From Nocardia camponoti (GTDB taxonomy: Bacteria; Actinomycetota; Actinomycetes; Mycobacteriales; Mycobacteriaceae): 64,000 nt of DNA. Position 1 is the stretch's first letter. Each line of letters starts with the position of its first letter. Below the pieces are notes generated by a model. It saw nothing but the letters and a program-made list of their open reading frames with translations. It had not been told where the DNA came from and did no database searches. Positions 33,539 through 42,451 of the stretch are shown here, in pieces. The stretch spans positions 1,505,570-1,569,569 of the forward strand of contig NZ_BMMW01000001.1 in assembly GCF_014646135.1 (NCBI RefSeq), written 5' to 3'. A program made the position numbers and the translations under genes.

Positions 33539-34207
33539 ATGAATTCGCACGCACAGAAGGTCTACGACGAGATCGTCGGTCATCCAGCGCCGCGCGATCT
33601 GGAGTGGACGCGGTTCGTCTCGATGTGGAAAGACATCGCCGACGAGGTGAAACAAGAATCCGGCGACCGACTCGCGGTGAAAATGAACGGCCACCGCGAG
33701 GTGTTTCACCGGCAGCACGACGGTCGGGTGTCGATTGGCGATATCGAGCACGCGCGACAGTTGTTGCGCGACAAGCCTGAACCTAAGGGGTCGGGCACGT
33801 TGTTCGCCCTGGCGATCGACGCCGAGAAGGGCCGCGTGCTGCGGTTTGACCTCGACACGACGACGGTCACTGACACCGAACATGATGTGCGCAACCATGA
33901 TTCGGTCGCTCATCACATTCGCACGGTGGAGCGGCACACCGGGCACGACGACTACCCGCAGGTGTTTTTGAAGTTCTTCGACGATCTCGCTGTCGCGTTG
34001 ATCGAGGAGATCGGGACATCGGGGTTCGTTGTGCTCGGGCACGGGACTGGAAAGTCGGATGTGGCAGACGATTTCGTCGCGCGCATCACCGAGATCAACA
34101 AGCCGCTCGCCGACCGGGTACTCGGTGTTGGTGTCGTCGACCTCAGTGCCGCCAACGACGCGACCCTCGAAGCCGAAGCCCAGCGTCTCGCTGGCGCGGC
34201 GAAGTAG
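33539..34207 (+). CDS. Unknown soluble protein of the oxidoreductase operon, eRF1-like C-terminal half
   Basis: 222 residues with no signal or membrane segment. The N-terminal part (HPAPRDLEWTRFVSMWKDIAD) is helical and unassigned. The C-terminal part (GRVLRFDLDT, then a His-rich stretch HDSVAHHIRTVERHTGHD, then FVVLGHGTGKSDVADDF) has the strand and His/HGTGK layout of the bacterial eRF1-like/translational-machinery-protein group, but the match is weak. It starts 9 bases after the oxidoreductase stop with GGGAGA before ATG 33539, so it is surely co-expressed and may be a partner or maturation factor of that enzyme. Confidence 0.7.
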   Translation: MNSHAQKVYDEIVGHPAPRDLEWTRFVSMWKDIADEVKQESGDRLAVKMNGHREVFHRQHDGRVSIGDIEHARQLLRDKPEPKGSGTLFALAIDAEKGRVLRFDLDTTTVTDTEHDVRNHDSVAHHIRTVERHTGHDDYPQVFLKFFDDLAVALIEEIGTSGFVVLGHGTGKSDVADDFVARITEINKPLADRVLGVGVVDLSAANDATLEAEAQRLAGAAK

Positions 34208-34215
34208 GAGGAACG

Positions 34216-34719
34216 ATGGGCTATCTGCTCGCGCTTGTCGCCGACCCGACCGCAGATTCGAAAACGGCGAAGTTGGCTACCGAAGCGCAGAAAGTGGCTG
34301 TGCGCAACAACATTGACGTGGTGATCTTGGAAGGGCTCGACAAGCTGCCCGCTTACAGCGCCGAGGTCGACACCACCGATGGGCGGCCGTTGATCGCGAA
34401 CGAATTGCGTCGGTCGGTGTTGGAGGCCGATGGGGTGCTGCTGTTCACGACCGAAGGTTCTGATATTCCGGAGTTGGCCGAGAGCGTGGTGAAGTGGGTT
34501 GCTGGGCCCGCTTCGGGGCCGACGATCGTGAATAAGCCGACCGGGGTCATCACGGTTGGGCCCGGTGAGGTGGTCAATCAGCATCTGGCCGACCAATTGC
34601 GCAAGGACGGGGCGAATGTGGTTGTCGATGGGGTATCCATCGCGACTGAGTGGTTTGAGCCCAACACGATCAACCGGCTTGGGGATGCGGTTGTGATGGT
34701 GGAGTCGGCCGCGCAGTAG
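34216..34719 (+). CDS. NADPH-dependent FMN reductase-like flavoprotein
   Basis: 167 residues with flavodoxin-like fold of the PF03358 group: strand LLALVADPTADSKTAKLA, EGLDKLPAYSAEVD where relatives have LPLY, and LLFTTEGSDIPELAESVVKW where relatives bind FMN. The usual GS of the phosphate loop is replaced by ADPT, so FMN binding may differ. Follows the unknown gene by 8 bases (AGGAGGA before ATG). Probably transfers electrons for, or from, the upstream molybdopterin enzyme (inference). A strong terminator follows. Confidence 0.75.
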   Translation: MGYLLALVADPTADSKTAKLATEAQKVAVRNNIDVVILEGLDKLPAYSAEVDTTDGRPLIANELRRSVLEADGVLLFTTEGSDIPELAESVVKWVAGPASGPTIVNKPTGVITVGPGEVVNQHLADQLRKDGANVVVDGVSIATEWFEPNTINRLGDAVVMVESAAQ

Positions 34720-34733
34720 GTTTCCCGCGAGTG

Positions 34734-34775
34734 TTAATGGCCCGCAACCTTTTTCGGTTGCGGGCCATTAATTTT
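34734..34775. terminator. Strong intrinsic terminator, probably bidirectional
   Basis: A perfect 16-bp stem (34734-34749 with 34756-34771), six-base loop TTTTTC, then TTTT. It separates the oxidoreductase operon from the convergent Ser/Thr kinase gene ending at 34807; A residues before the stem serve the opposite strand. Confidence 0.9.
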
Positions 34776-34806
34776 GGTCCCGCGTTTTCGCGCATGTTCG
34801 GGCCGA

Positions 34807-37800
34807 CTAGTACACGTAAACGACCGCGTTTTCGCCGCCTACGCAGGTGACGAGTTTGCCGTCGGGGGTGCACATCATGGTGTAGCTACGGCCGGTGACC
34901 GGGCTGCTCGCGACCACCGGACGCGGGGCGCTGCTCACTCCGCCCGCCGCATAGGCGGCGCGGACCGCTTCAGCGAAACCACAGCTGGTGACCGTGGTGC
35001 CGACCGCGACGCGACTCAATGCGCCTGCGCTGCTTCCGCTTTCGCACGGTTGCGCGCCTGCCGGGAGCGTGACCGGGGCGGCGGTCGTGGTGCGCGGGGC
35101 CGCCGTTGTGGTCGCGCGGGGTGCGGTTGTCGCGGGGATGAGCGACGGGGTCGCGGCCGTTTCGCTGGTGTTGTTCTCGCTGCCGTTGAACATGCGCCAG
35201 CCGATCAGGGCAAGGATCGCGACGACAACGACGGCGAGCGCGCCAACGAGAATCGGCAACACGAGCGACCGTTTCGGCTGCTCGTAGTACCCGTCGGGGT
35301 TTTCCCATTGCCCCTGCCCGTACGGGTGCTCGGGGTAGGGCGCTTCGGCGTACCGCCGGTCACCGTAGGCGTGGTCGCCGTAGTTGTCGGCCTCAGGTTC
35401 GCCGTAGTTCGCGTAGGCGGCGCGGTCATCGTAGGGCTGAGGCTGCTGCGGTACCGAATGCTGCCCGGAGAACCCGCGCGCGGACGCCCCGCCCAGGTCG
35501 GGATAGTTGCCGCCGTAGTGCTGGGTTGGGGCGGAACGCTGCGGGTCGGGATTTTGCAGGGGGAAGTCGCTTGACCTACCCTGCGCGGGGAAGTCGGCTC
35601 GACGCGTGGGGTCGGCTTGGCCTGCGGGTGGGAGGAACTCGGTGGCTGGGCCGGCTTCGCCCTGACCTGCGCCGCCGCGCCCGGGGTGGTCGGCCGGACG
35701 ACGCGTGGGGTCGGCATTGCCAGTCGGCGGGAGGAACTCCGTGGCTGGGCTTGCAGCGCCCTGGCCTGCGCCGCCGCGCCCGGCGAAGTCGGCGGGACGA
35801 CGCGTGGGATCAGCATTGCCAGTCGGCGGGAGATACTGGGTAGCCGGGCCCTCAGCATCCTCGTTTGCTGCCGACTGCATGTACTCAGTGGCAGGCCCTA
35901 CGTAACCATGCCCGACGCGGTCCTGGCCAGCGAAGTTAGCGGCACGACGCGTCGGATCGGCGTTGCCAGCGGGCGGGAGGTACTGGGTTGCTGGGCCCGC
36001 TGCGTCGCCTTGTCCCGCCGACGGCAGGTACTCCGTCGCGGGTCCCGCTTCGCCTTGCGCCTGCCAGCCGCTGGCCCGACGCGCGGCTTCGTCCGCGCCA
36101 GCTGGCGGGAGGTACTGGGTCGCCGGGCCGTCCGGGTTCGTCTGCGGAAGGTACTCGGGGCCACGTCCCCCGTCGCCACCGCGCCCGGTCGGGTAGTGCT
36201 GCGTTGCCTGGTAGCGCTGCGGATCGTCGGCGCCGGGCACGGGGTCGTTGGGGTAGACGCGAGTGCTGTCGGCCGGGTGGGCGTAGGGCTGCTCGCCCGA
36301 GTAGCCGGAACGCTCCGCGTCGTTCGACGAGGCGCGCAGCGAGTTGGCCCGCGGGTCGCGCTGATTGAGCCCACCGGCAGAGAAGGGTTGCTCACCCGAA
36401 TTCCCCGCGTTGAGCGGTGCCCCTTGGGCGTAGTCGGCCCCACCCGACTGCCCCGGCCGCACGCCTGCTGAGCCGGTGCCTTGCGGAACGTAACCTGGTG
36501 TGCGCGAAGGGAACTCGTCACCATAGGGAGCAGAGTTCGACGCGCTCGCTGAGTCCTCGCTGCCGTAGGGCGCTGCGCCAGAAGACGATTGGTCGCCGTA
36601 GGGCGCGCGGTCTGACGTGTCGCCGGACTGACCGCGGCTGAACGCGGCACCTGACGCCAACGGGTGTTCGCCTGAGTACGGGGCTGGAACGTCGGCGCGG
36701 CGGTCGACACCCTCAGCCGCGTACGGGCCGAACGGGTTCACCTCGGGGTGTTCGCCGGAAAAGCCCTTAGTCGGTGCGGCGCGGCGTTCGTCCGGGGTTG
36801 AGCCGTAGCCGCCCTGGGCGAAGCGGGCGTTATCATCGTCGTCGTCGTCGTCGTCATCGTCACCGCCGAAGCCCGCGGTGGGCGCGACGTACTGCTCGGT
36901 GGGCGGCCCGACGTAGTCGTATCCTGAATTACCCTGTGGGACACCAGGATTTGGGGTCGCTGATGCGCCGCGCCTGGGTTCAGGACCACGACCGGGGTCA
37001 CCCGACTCGCCCGCATTCCTCGGCGGAACCGGACCGTAGGCGGACTGGGCGGGACCGAACCCGGCTGAGCCGGATCGGTCCGCGCCGCCGGGAAAGTCGC
37101 CTGCAGGCCCGGCAGCGCTACGGACTGGCCCACTCTGCGGGCCAGTCGGCTCGCCACCGAAGCCGGGCATCGGGTGCGCGCCGGTCGACCGGCCAACCCC
37201 CTGCGTTCCGCGAGGATCCTCCCCGCGCGCCGAACCTCCCGCTGCAGGGTAAGGCCCGGTCGATGCGCCAGCGGGCCGACCCTGCGCCGAGTCACTACCG
37301 GGGAACGCGCCTGCGGCGTTGTCGCCCACACCACCGGCGAACGCGGGCGTCGGGAACGAACCGGTCGACGGGCCGCCCTGCGCCGCACGCGCTACATCGG
37401 CAGCGAAAGCCGGTGCGGGCAAGCTGCCCGGCGAACCGTCGAACGCGGGCACCGGGTACGAGCCCGTCGGGGGGCCAACCTGTGCCGCGCGGGCCACGTC
37501 CGCAGCGAAGGCGGGCGCGGGCAAGGCGCCCGTTGGGGGGCCTACCGGTGCGCCTGGCGCGTTGTCGTACAGGTGCGCGTCCGGGAAGGGGCGGATGGGC
37601 GGTAAGCCCTGGTCCGGGGTGTACGCGGGTGCCGGTTCGGGGACCAGTGGCGCGTCGGCCGGGGGCAGCGGGGTGAATTCGAAGTCCGCCGCGCGCACCT
37701 CGGTTGGGCCGGTCGGCTGGATGACGGCCGGGACCGCCACTTCGCCGGAACCGTCGACGGGGATCATGTGCACGCCGGTCGAGTCGACCGAGCCGGTTGC

Positions 37801-39183
37801 CCCGGCGGGCGGGCGGATTATCAGCGTGGGCTGCGCGCCAGTGGGCTGACTAACCGAGCGCGATGTTTCCACCCCACCGGTCGCGGTGACCGCGCCAACG
37901 ACGCGGAACTCGCCGGTCGGCGTCGGCGCTTCCGCCTCGGGCGCGCGCTTGCCAACGGGCGTCGCACGTCCTGGCGCTTCAGCAGCGGCCCTGTTGCGCG
38001 CGGCGAGTTCCTCAGCGGAGCCGGGCGCACCAGCGGCACGCGCTGCCTCAGCGGCCGCCCGGTTGCGCGCGGCCAATTCTTCGGCGGGACTCAACGGCCC
38101 ACCATTGCGTCCACGTTCACCTGAATTACTCACGCCACCACCATCATTCGCACCACGGTCATTCCCCCACTGATTGCGCGCAGCCGACGCTCGCGCTGCC
38201 TCATTCGTCACTTGGTCAACATCACTAGCGCCCGGCACGACTTCGGGCACGCGACTGGACGCCGCACCCTCCTGCCGCACAGCCGAATTATCGCCGCCAC
38301 CACGGTAATTCGCACTGCGAGCAGGAGCGGACAGCCCGCCGACACCGTCGGCCGACGCACCCCTCAACGCCTCGCGCGCCGCCGACGCCAACGCACCTGC
38401 CGATGCGAAACGGTCCGCCGGGTCCTTCGCCATGCCTCGCGCAACCACCGCATCAAAGGACGCGGGCACACCCACGGCGCTCGGGCGCGGCGGGGGCGTC
38501 GACAAATGCGCGCGAATCAACACGCTCATGCTGTTCGCAGCGAAAGGTGCTGCGCCAGTGAGTAATTCGTGCAAAACGCAGGCTAGCGAGTAAATGTCCG
38601 CGCGGTGCGTGACCGGGCCGACGTCAAAACGTTCCGGGGCCATATAGCTGTACGACCCCATCGCCACACCCGTCTGGGTGATGGCGGTGTCGCCCTCACT
38701 GCGCGCGATGCCGAAGTCGGCCAAGTACGCGAAGTCGGCGGGCGTAAGCAAGATGTTGGCCGGTTTCACATCGCGGTGCACCAGTCCATCGGCGTGCGCG
38801 GCGTCCAATGCGGCGGCGACCTGTTCGATTACCGCGACGGTCCGCGCCGGACTCAACGGTCCGCCGGAAGCGAGCACCGCGCGCAGATCCGTGCCGGGCA
38901 CGAGGCGCATGTCGATGAAAAGAACGCCGTCGATCACGCCCCAGTCGTGGATGGGGATGATGTGCGGTTCGGCGAGTTTCGCGGCGGCCTGGGATTCGCG
39001 ACGGAAGCGCACTTGGTAGGCGGGGTCTTGCGCGAGTTCAGGCGCGAGCAACTTCAGGGCAACTACGCGATCTTTGCCGGTATCGAGCGCCTCGTAGACC
39101 TCGCCCATGCCGCCTTTGCCCAGCAGCGAGCGCAACTCGTACGGGCCGAACCTACTGCCCGTCCGTGACCCAGGTGCTTCCAC
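34807..39183 (-). CDS. Very large transmembrane Ser/Thr protein kinase with repetitive linker
   Basis: 1458 residues. Kinase domain about 10-275: LLGKGGMGEVYEALD, VALKLL, HRDVKPANILL, ADFGIA and APERF are all intact, so it should be active. Residues about 300-1330 are low-complexity (Pro, Gly, Ala, Asp) with a cluster of 33-residue repeats around PATEFLPPTGNADPTRR and a run of ten Asp. One transmembrane helix (LVLPILVGALAVVVVAILAL) near 1345 is followed by about 95 outside residues with four Cys, ending AVVYVY. Thus it senses something outside the membrane and phosphorylates cytosolic targets. Actinobacterial kinases usually have a linker of 50-150 residues. It lies directly after a two-component system gene pair, on the same strand. 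Confidence 0.9.
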   Translation of the reverse strand: MEAPGSRTGSRFGPYELRSLLGKGGMGEVYEALDTGKDRVVALKLLAPELAQDPAYQVRFRRESQAAAKLAEPHIIPIHDWGVIDGVLFIDMRLVPGTDLRAVLASGGPLSPARTVAVIEQVAAALDAAHADGLVHRDVKPANILLTPADFAYLADFGIARSEGDTAITQTGVAMGSYSYMAPERFDVGPVTHRADIYSLACVLHELLTGAAPFAANSMSVLIRAHLSTPPPRPSAVGVPASFDAVVARGMAKDPADRFASAGALASAAREALRGASADGVGGLSAPARSANYRGGGDNSAVRQEGAASSRVPEVVPGASDVDQVTNEAARASAARNQWGNDRGANDGGGVSNSGERGRNGGPLSPAEELAARNRAAAEAARAAGAPGSAEELAARNRAAAEAPGRATPVGKRAPEAEAPTPTGEFRVVGAVTATGGVETSRSVSQPTGAQPTLIIRPPAGATGSVDSTGVHMIPVDGSGEVAVPAVIQPTGPTEVRAADFEFTPLPPADAPLVPEPAPAYTPDQGLPPIRPFPDAHLYDNAPGAPVGPPTGALPAPAFAADVARAAQVGPPTGSYPVPAFDGSPGSLPAPAFAADVARAAQGGPSTGSFPTPAFAGGVGDNAAGAFPGSDSAQGRPAGASTGPYPAAGGSARGEDPRGTQGVGRSTGAHPMPGFGGEPTGPQSGPVRSAAGPAGDFPGGADRSGSAGFGPAQSAYGPVPPRNAGESGDPGRGPEPRRGASATPNPGVPQGNSGYDYVGPPTEQYVAPTAGFGGDDDDDDDDDDNARFAQGGYGSTPDERRAAPTKGFSGEHPEVNPFGPYAAEGVDRRADVPAPYSGEHPLASGAAFSRGQSGDTSDRAPYGDQSSSGAAPYGSEDSASASNSAPYGDEFPSRTPGYVPQGTGSAGVRPGQSGGADYAQGAPLNAGNSGEQPFSAGGLNQRDPRANSLRASSNDAERSGYSGEQPYAHPADSTRVYPNDPVPGADDPQRYQATQHYPTGRGGDGGRGPEYLPQTNPDGPATQYLPPAGADEAARRASGWQAQGEAGPATEYLPSAGQGDAAGPATQYLPPAGNADPTRRAANFAGQDRVGHGYVGPATEYMQSAANEDAEGPATQYLPPTGNADPTRRPADFAGRGGAGQGAASPATEFLPPTGNADPTRRPADHPGRGGAGQGEAGPATEFLPPAGQADPTRRADFPAQGRSSDFPLQNPDPQRSAPTQHYGGNYPDLGGASARGFSGQHSVPQQPQPYDDRAAYANYGEPEADNYGDHAYGDRRYAEAPYPEHPYGQGQWENPDGYYEQPKRSLVLPILVGALAVVVVAILALIGWRMFNGSENNTSETAATPSLIPATTAPRATTTAAPRTTTAAPVTLPAGAQPCESGSSAGALSRVAVGTTVTSCGFAEAVRAAYAAGGVSSAPRPVVASSPVTGRSYTMMCTPDGKLVTCVGGENAVVYVY
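35580..36150 (-). repeat. Tandem coding repeats of about 99 bp in the kinase linker
   Basis: Five to six imperfect copies of a module of about 33 residues built on GPATxYLPP(T/A)GNADPTRR plus AGQG-type spacers. They diverge at third codon positions and remain in frame, so they are maintained as protein. Boundaries are approximate. Confidence 0.75.
36832..36861 (-). repeat. GAC/GAT trinucleotide run coding for ten aspartates
   Basis: On the plus strand the codons read ATC ATC, six GTC, ATC GTC, that is ten consecutive Asp in the kinase linker. A trinucleotide tract of this kind can change length by slippage without loss of frame. Confidence 0.9.
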
Positions 39184-39231
39184 CGGCGTCTGCCTCCCAG
39201 CTTTCGCGCACCCGTCGAGAGAGCGCGCTCG

Positions 39232-39915
39232 TTAGGTAACAGATTCTCCGGGGCTAACTATGCCGTGGTCAAACGCGAAGACGATCGCCGCTGCGCGATC
39301 ACGCAGGTCCAACTTGCCGAATATGTGCCCGACGTGGCTTTTCACCGTTACTTCGGAAATGCCAAGTTCGGTCGCGATCTCGCTGTTGACCCGCCCTTTC
39401 CCTATCAACGCGAGCACTTCGGACTCGCGCGCGGTGAGGTCGCCAAGCCGCCGATCGTGCCGATTTCCGGGCGCGCGGACGCTGCGGTAAGCGTTCAGCA
39501 CTCGCCCAGTGACCGCCGGATCGAGCCACGCGCCGCCGCCAGCAACCACCCGAACCGCGCGAATCAGGTCTTCGGCGGGCGAGTCTTTCAACAGGAATCC
39601 GGCCGCGCCCGCTCGCAACGCACCCGAGAGCAGCTGGTCGTCGTCGAAGGTAGTGAGCACGAGGACGGGCGGCGTCGCGGCACGCGCGCGCAACAGCTTC
39701 GTTGCATCAATCCCGCCGACGCGTTTCATGCGCAGATCCATGAGCACAACATCGGGCGGATCGGCCGACACCGCGGCGACCACCTCGTCCCCATCACCGC
39801 ATTCGTTCACGATGAACCCGTCGCGGCGCCGCAGAATCCGACGCAGTCCCCCACGCACGAGTTCCTGATCGTCGACGACGAGCACCGAAACAACGGCGTC
39901 GATGGCGGCGGTCAT
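39232..39915 (-). CDS. NarL/LuxR-type response regulator (pair 1)
   Basis: 227 residues. Receiver domain with VDDQELVRGGLRRIL and phospho-acceptor Asp in DVVLMDLRM; LuxR-type HTH with LTARESEVLALIGKGRVNSEI and the recognition helix SEVTVKSHVGHI. It overlaps the sensor kinase stop/start by ATGA at 39912-39915, so the pair is translationally coupled. Candidate target: the divergent ABC exporter operon at 41.4-44.9 kb, the usual arrangement for such cassettes. Confidence 0.93.
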   Translation of the reverse strand: MTAAIDAVVSVLVVDDQELVRGGLRRILRRRDGFIVNECGDGDEVVAAVSADPPDVVLMDLRMKRVGGIDATKLLRARAATPPVLVLTTFDDDQLLSGALRAGAAGFLLKDSPAEDLIRAVRVVAGGGAWLDPAVTGRVLNAYRSVRAPGNRHDRRLGDLTARESEVLALIGKGRVNSEIATELGISEVTVKSHVGHIFGKLDLRDRAAAIVFAFDHGIVSPGESVT

Positions 39916-41249
39916 CGTTTTTCCTCCTCGCTAGAACGCACGAACCCCAGCAAAAACTGCGGCAAACACGACGACGCGGCCGCCGTGAGCGGGAATGACG
40001 CCCGCACGGTCCACCCGTCGTCGGCCATGCCGGTGTGAATGACCCCGCCAAGCAATTCAGTGCGTTTACGCATCCCGCGCAAGCCCATCCCCGTTCCCTT
40101 TCGCGAGTTCGGGTGCGGTTCGGCGACGGAATTCGTGACCGTCATTGTCGCGACATCGACGCTGACGACAAGGACAACGGCCGCGTCCGCACCCGGCGCG
40201 TGTTTGGCGACATTGGCCAGCGATTCCTGCCCGATGCGATAGAGCGCGTGCCCGACCGCACCGTCGACGAGCGTCAAATCCCCTTCACGTCGATAGTCGA
40301 TACGCAGTCCGGCGCGGCGGAAGTCGGCGACCAGATCGTCGAGTTCAGCGGCGCTCGGTTCGGGCCGCACCGCACTGGCCGCCGCCCCGGTTTCCAGCAT
40401 CCCGACCGTGCGACGGATGTCGGCCATAGCTTGGCGACCGAGCCGTTCAGCGTCGACGAGCGCGTCGACAGCTTCGGTGACATCGTCGTCGGTTTGCAGC
40501 GCGCGACGCGCGGCGGTGAGGTGCAGCAAGGTGATCGACAGCGAGTGCGCGATGACGTCGTGTACTTCGCGCGCGATACGGCGGCGTTCCTCGTCGGCGA
40601 CGTGCGCGGCGCGAATGGCGTTGTTTTCGCGCTCTTGATACAGGAAACGCCGCTGGTATTGCAACATGACGCCCATTGCCAGGCCGAGCAGCACGCCCAT
40701 GACGTACATCGGCAGGCCATCAAGCCGCGCGCCGACAGCCGGCCAGCCGATTTTGCCAGCCACGTCGAACGCGACGAGCTCGGCGATAGCAAGCAGCGCG
40801 AACGCGAAACCATGCAGCAGCGACGAAATCGCGGCAACCTCGCCGACAACGATGATCAGCACGAACGGCGCGAAGTCGACGGTGACCGGCTGCAACAAAA
40901 ACAGCGCGGTAGACACCATTCCGCACGCCTTGAGCAGGAAGAGATGCGGGTGCACACCGAAGAACGCGAAAAGCGGGATGGGCAAGAACGCGGTAAGCAT
41001 CGCGAGCAGCGGCAAGACCGTCGGGAAGTAGGAACTCCGCTGAATCACCGCGGCGAGGGTGATCGTGAACAACAGGATGTCGATCGCGACGATTACGCCA
41101 GGCGGATAGTCGAACGGCAGCGCCTCGATGCGCCGTTGTGCCGACGCGAGGGGCTTGCGACACGCGGCCCGCAGCCGCTCAAGTAGCCCATGCGGACGCG
41201 GGGCAGCCGTGATCTGCTCAACGGCACCGCTGGCGTCCACCTCCATCAC
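39912..41249 (-). CDS. Membrane sensor histidine kinase, NarX/DesK-like (pair 1)
   Basis: 445 residues. Five to six membrane helices span about residues 50-205; the dimerisation domain has the phospho-acceptor His in REVHDVIAHSLSITLLH (HisKA_3). The ATP domain shows the N-box QESLANVAKHA and G-box GTGMGLRGMRKR. The small extracytoplasmic loops suggest it senses membrane stress or a membrane-bound drug, as in exporter-linked systems. Coupled to the response regulator gene; the 152-bp gap to the divergent small gene must hold promoters for both directions. Confidence 0.92.
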   Translation of the reverse strand: MMEVDASGAVEQITAAPRPHGLLERLRAACRKPLASAQRRIEALPFDYPPGVIVAIDILLFTITLAAVIQRSSYFPTVLPLLAMLTAFLPIPLFAFFGVHPHLFLLKACGMVSTALFLLQPVTVDFAPFVLIIVVGEVAAISSLLHGFAFALLAIAELVAFDVAGKIGWPAVGARLDGLPMYVMGVLLGLAMGVMLQYQRRFLYQERENNAIRAAHVADEERRRIAREVHDVIAHSLSITLLHLTAARRALQTDDDVTEAVDALVDAERLGRQAMADIRRTVGMLETGAAASAVRPEPSAAELDDLVADFRRAGLRIDYRREGDLTLVDGAVGHALYRIGQESLANVAKHAPGADAAVVLVVSVDVATMTVTNSVAEPHPNSRKGTGMGLRGMRKRTELLGGVIHTGMADDGWTVRASFPLTAAASSCLPQFLLGFVRSSEEEKR

Positions 41250-41401
41250 TCAAGGCTAGCGGCACCCACCGACACAAACATCAGTCCGCGAGCGGGCCCG
41301 CTCTCCACCCTGGGTAGGAGACGAAATCGGGTCTTGAGGACGACGAATCGGCCCCGCGAACTCCGTAGCGTTTTAGTCACCGCCCACGGAAGGTGAAGCT
41401 C

Positions 41402-41731
41402 ATGACATGGACCGAAGTTCATCGCCGCACCGACATCATGCACACCGTGCTCGCTCGCGCGGAGGTTGATCCGCACGCGGAAGACCTCTTCGCGTTCCCG
41501 CCAGGCGAACTGGACCGGCTGTTCGGCGGCGTGAGCGGCCTGCTCGCCGCGCTCAAGTACCGCTGGAACAACCATCTTTCGGTGAAACTCGAACTGGGCG
41601 AGGCGATTGGCCGCACTCCAGTTGAGTCCTACCTTGAGCTGGCCGCCGAACAACCGGCCTTGCGCGCCCTACTCGACGTACACAACGATGACCTCAACAC
41701 CGCAAGCCGCACACCCGTCCACGTTTATTAA
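41402..41731 (+). CDS. Conserved small actinobacterial protein, unknown function
   Basis: 109 residues from ATG 41402, with GGAAGG eight bases upstream (GTG 41393 is also in frame but lies within that site). No signal or membrane segment. Features: MTWTEVHRRTDIMHTVLARA, FAFPPGELDRLFGGVSGLLAAL, a RWNNHLSVKLE core and a C-terminal HVY. I recognise no family. It is divergent from the sensor kinase gene and 18 bases before the ABC ATPase gene, so it is probably the first gene of the exporter operon. Confidence 0.78.
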   Translation: MTWTEVHRRTDIMHTVLARAEVDPHAEDLFAFPPGELDRLFGGVSGLLAALKYRWNNHLSVKLELGEAIGRTPVESYLELAAEQPALRALLDVHNDDLNTASRTPVHVY

Positions 41732-41749
41732 TGATCTTGGGGTCAGCAC

Positions 41750-42451
41750 ATGTCGGAGCACGACCAGCCCATCTTGCAGTTACGCGATGTGGTGAAACGC
41801 TATCGCGTCGGGGATCAGGAGGTTCGTGCGCTCGACGAGGTGTCGCTGAGTATTAAAGCGGGACAGTTCACTTCGATCATCGGTCCGTCGGGGTCAGGTA
41901 AGTCGACGCTGTTGCATCTGCTCGGCGCACTCGACCGCCCGGACTCTGGGTCAATCTCGTTTCGCGGCAAGGAGATTGGCGGCCTTACCGAGGACGAGCA
42001 AGCCGCGTTCCGACTCAACCAGGTTGGGTTCATCTTCCAGTTCTTCAACCTGCTGCCCACGCTGACCGCATGGGAGAACGTCGCCGTACCAAAGCTGTTG
42101 GACGGCACCGGTTTACGTAAGGCGAAGTCGCGCGCGTTGGAATTGCTTGAGCTGGTTGGGCTGAGTGAGCGCGCGCATCACCGTCCCGCTGAGTTGTCGG
42201 GTGGGCAGATGCAGCGCGTCGCGGTGGCACGCGCGCTGATCATGGATCCGCCGCTGATCCTTGCCGACGAGCCGACAGGCAACCTTGACTCGACAACCGG
42301 CGCGGCGATCCTCGCCCTGTTGGGTGACATTGCGTCGCAAGGCAATTCGGTCGTGATGGTCACCCACGACATGAGCGCGGTGAAGTACTGCGATCGCATG
42401 ATCACCTTGCGTGACGGTCGTATCGGTGCCGACGACCAGGTGCTCGCATGA
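41750..42451 (+). CDS. ABC transporter ATPase, MacB/LolD type
   Basis: 233 residues. Walker A GPSGSGKST, Q-loop near VGFIFQFFNLLPTLTAWENV, signature LSGGQMQRVAVARAL, Walker B LILADEPTGNLDS and the switch His in VTHDMS. The FFNLLPTLTAxENV segment and EPTGNLDS are typical of the MacB/LolD/FtsE group that pairs with FtsX-like permeases and performs mechanotransmission, not classical transport. It overlaps the permease gene by ATGA. Confidence 0.95.
   Translation: MSEHDQPILQLRDVVKRYRVGDQEVRALDEVSLSIKAGQFTSIIGPSGSGKSTLLHLLGALDRPDSGSISFRGKEIGGLTEDEQAAFRLNQVGFIFQFFNLLPTLTAWENVAVPKLLDGTGLRKAKSRALELLELVGLSERAHHRPAELSGGQMQRVAVARALIMDPPLILADEPTGNLDSTTGAAILALLGDIASQGNSVVMVTHDMSAVKYCDRMITLRDGRIGADDQVLA

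Noticed and set aside
31100..34042. A 980-codon open frame opposite the oxidoreductase operon
   Set aside because: It covers two convincing genes on the plus strand and consists of low-complexity His/Arg/Val-rich sequence; a shadow of third-position GC.
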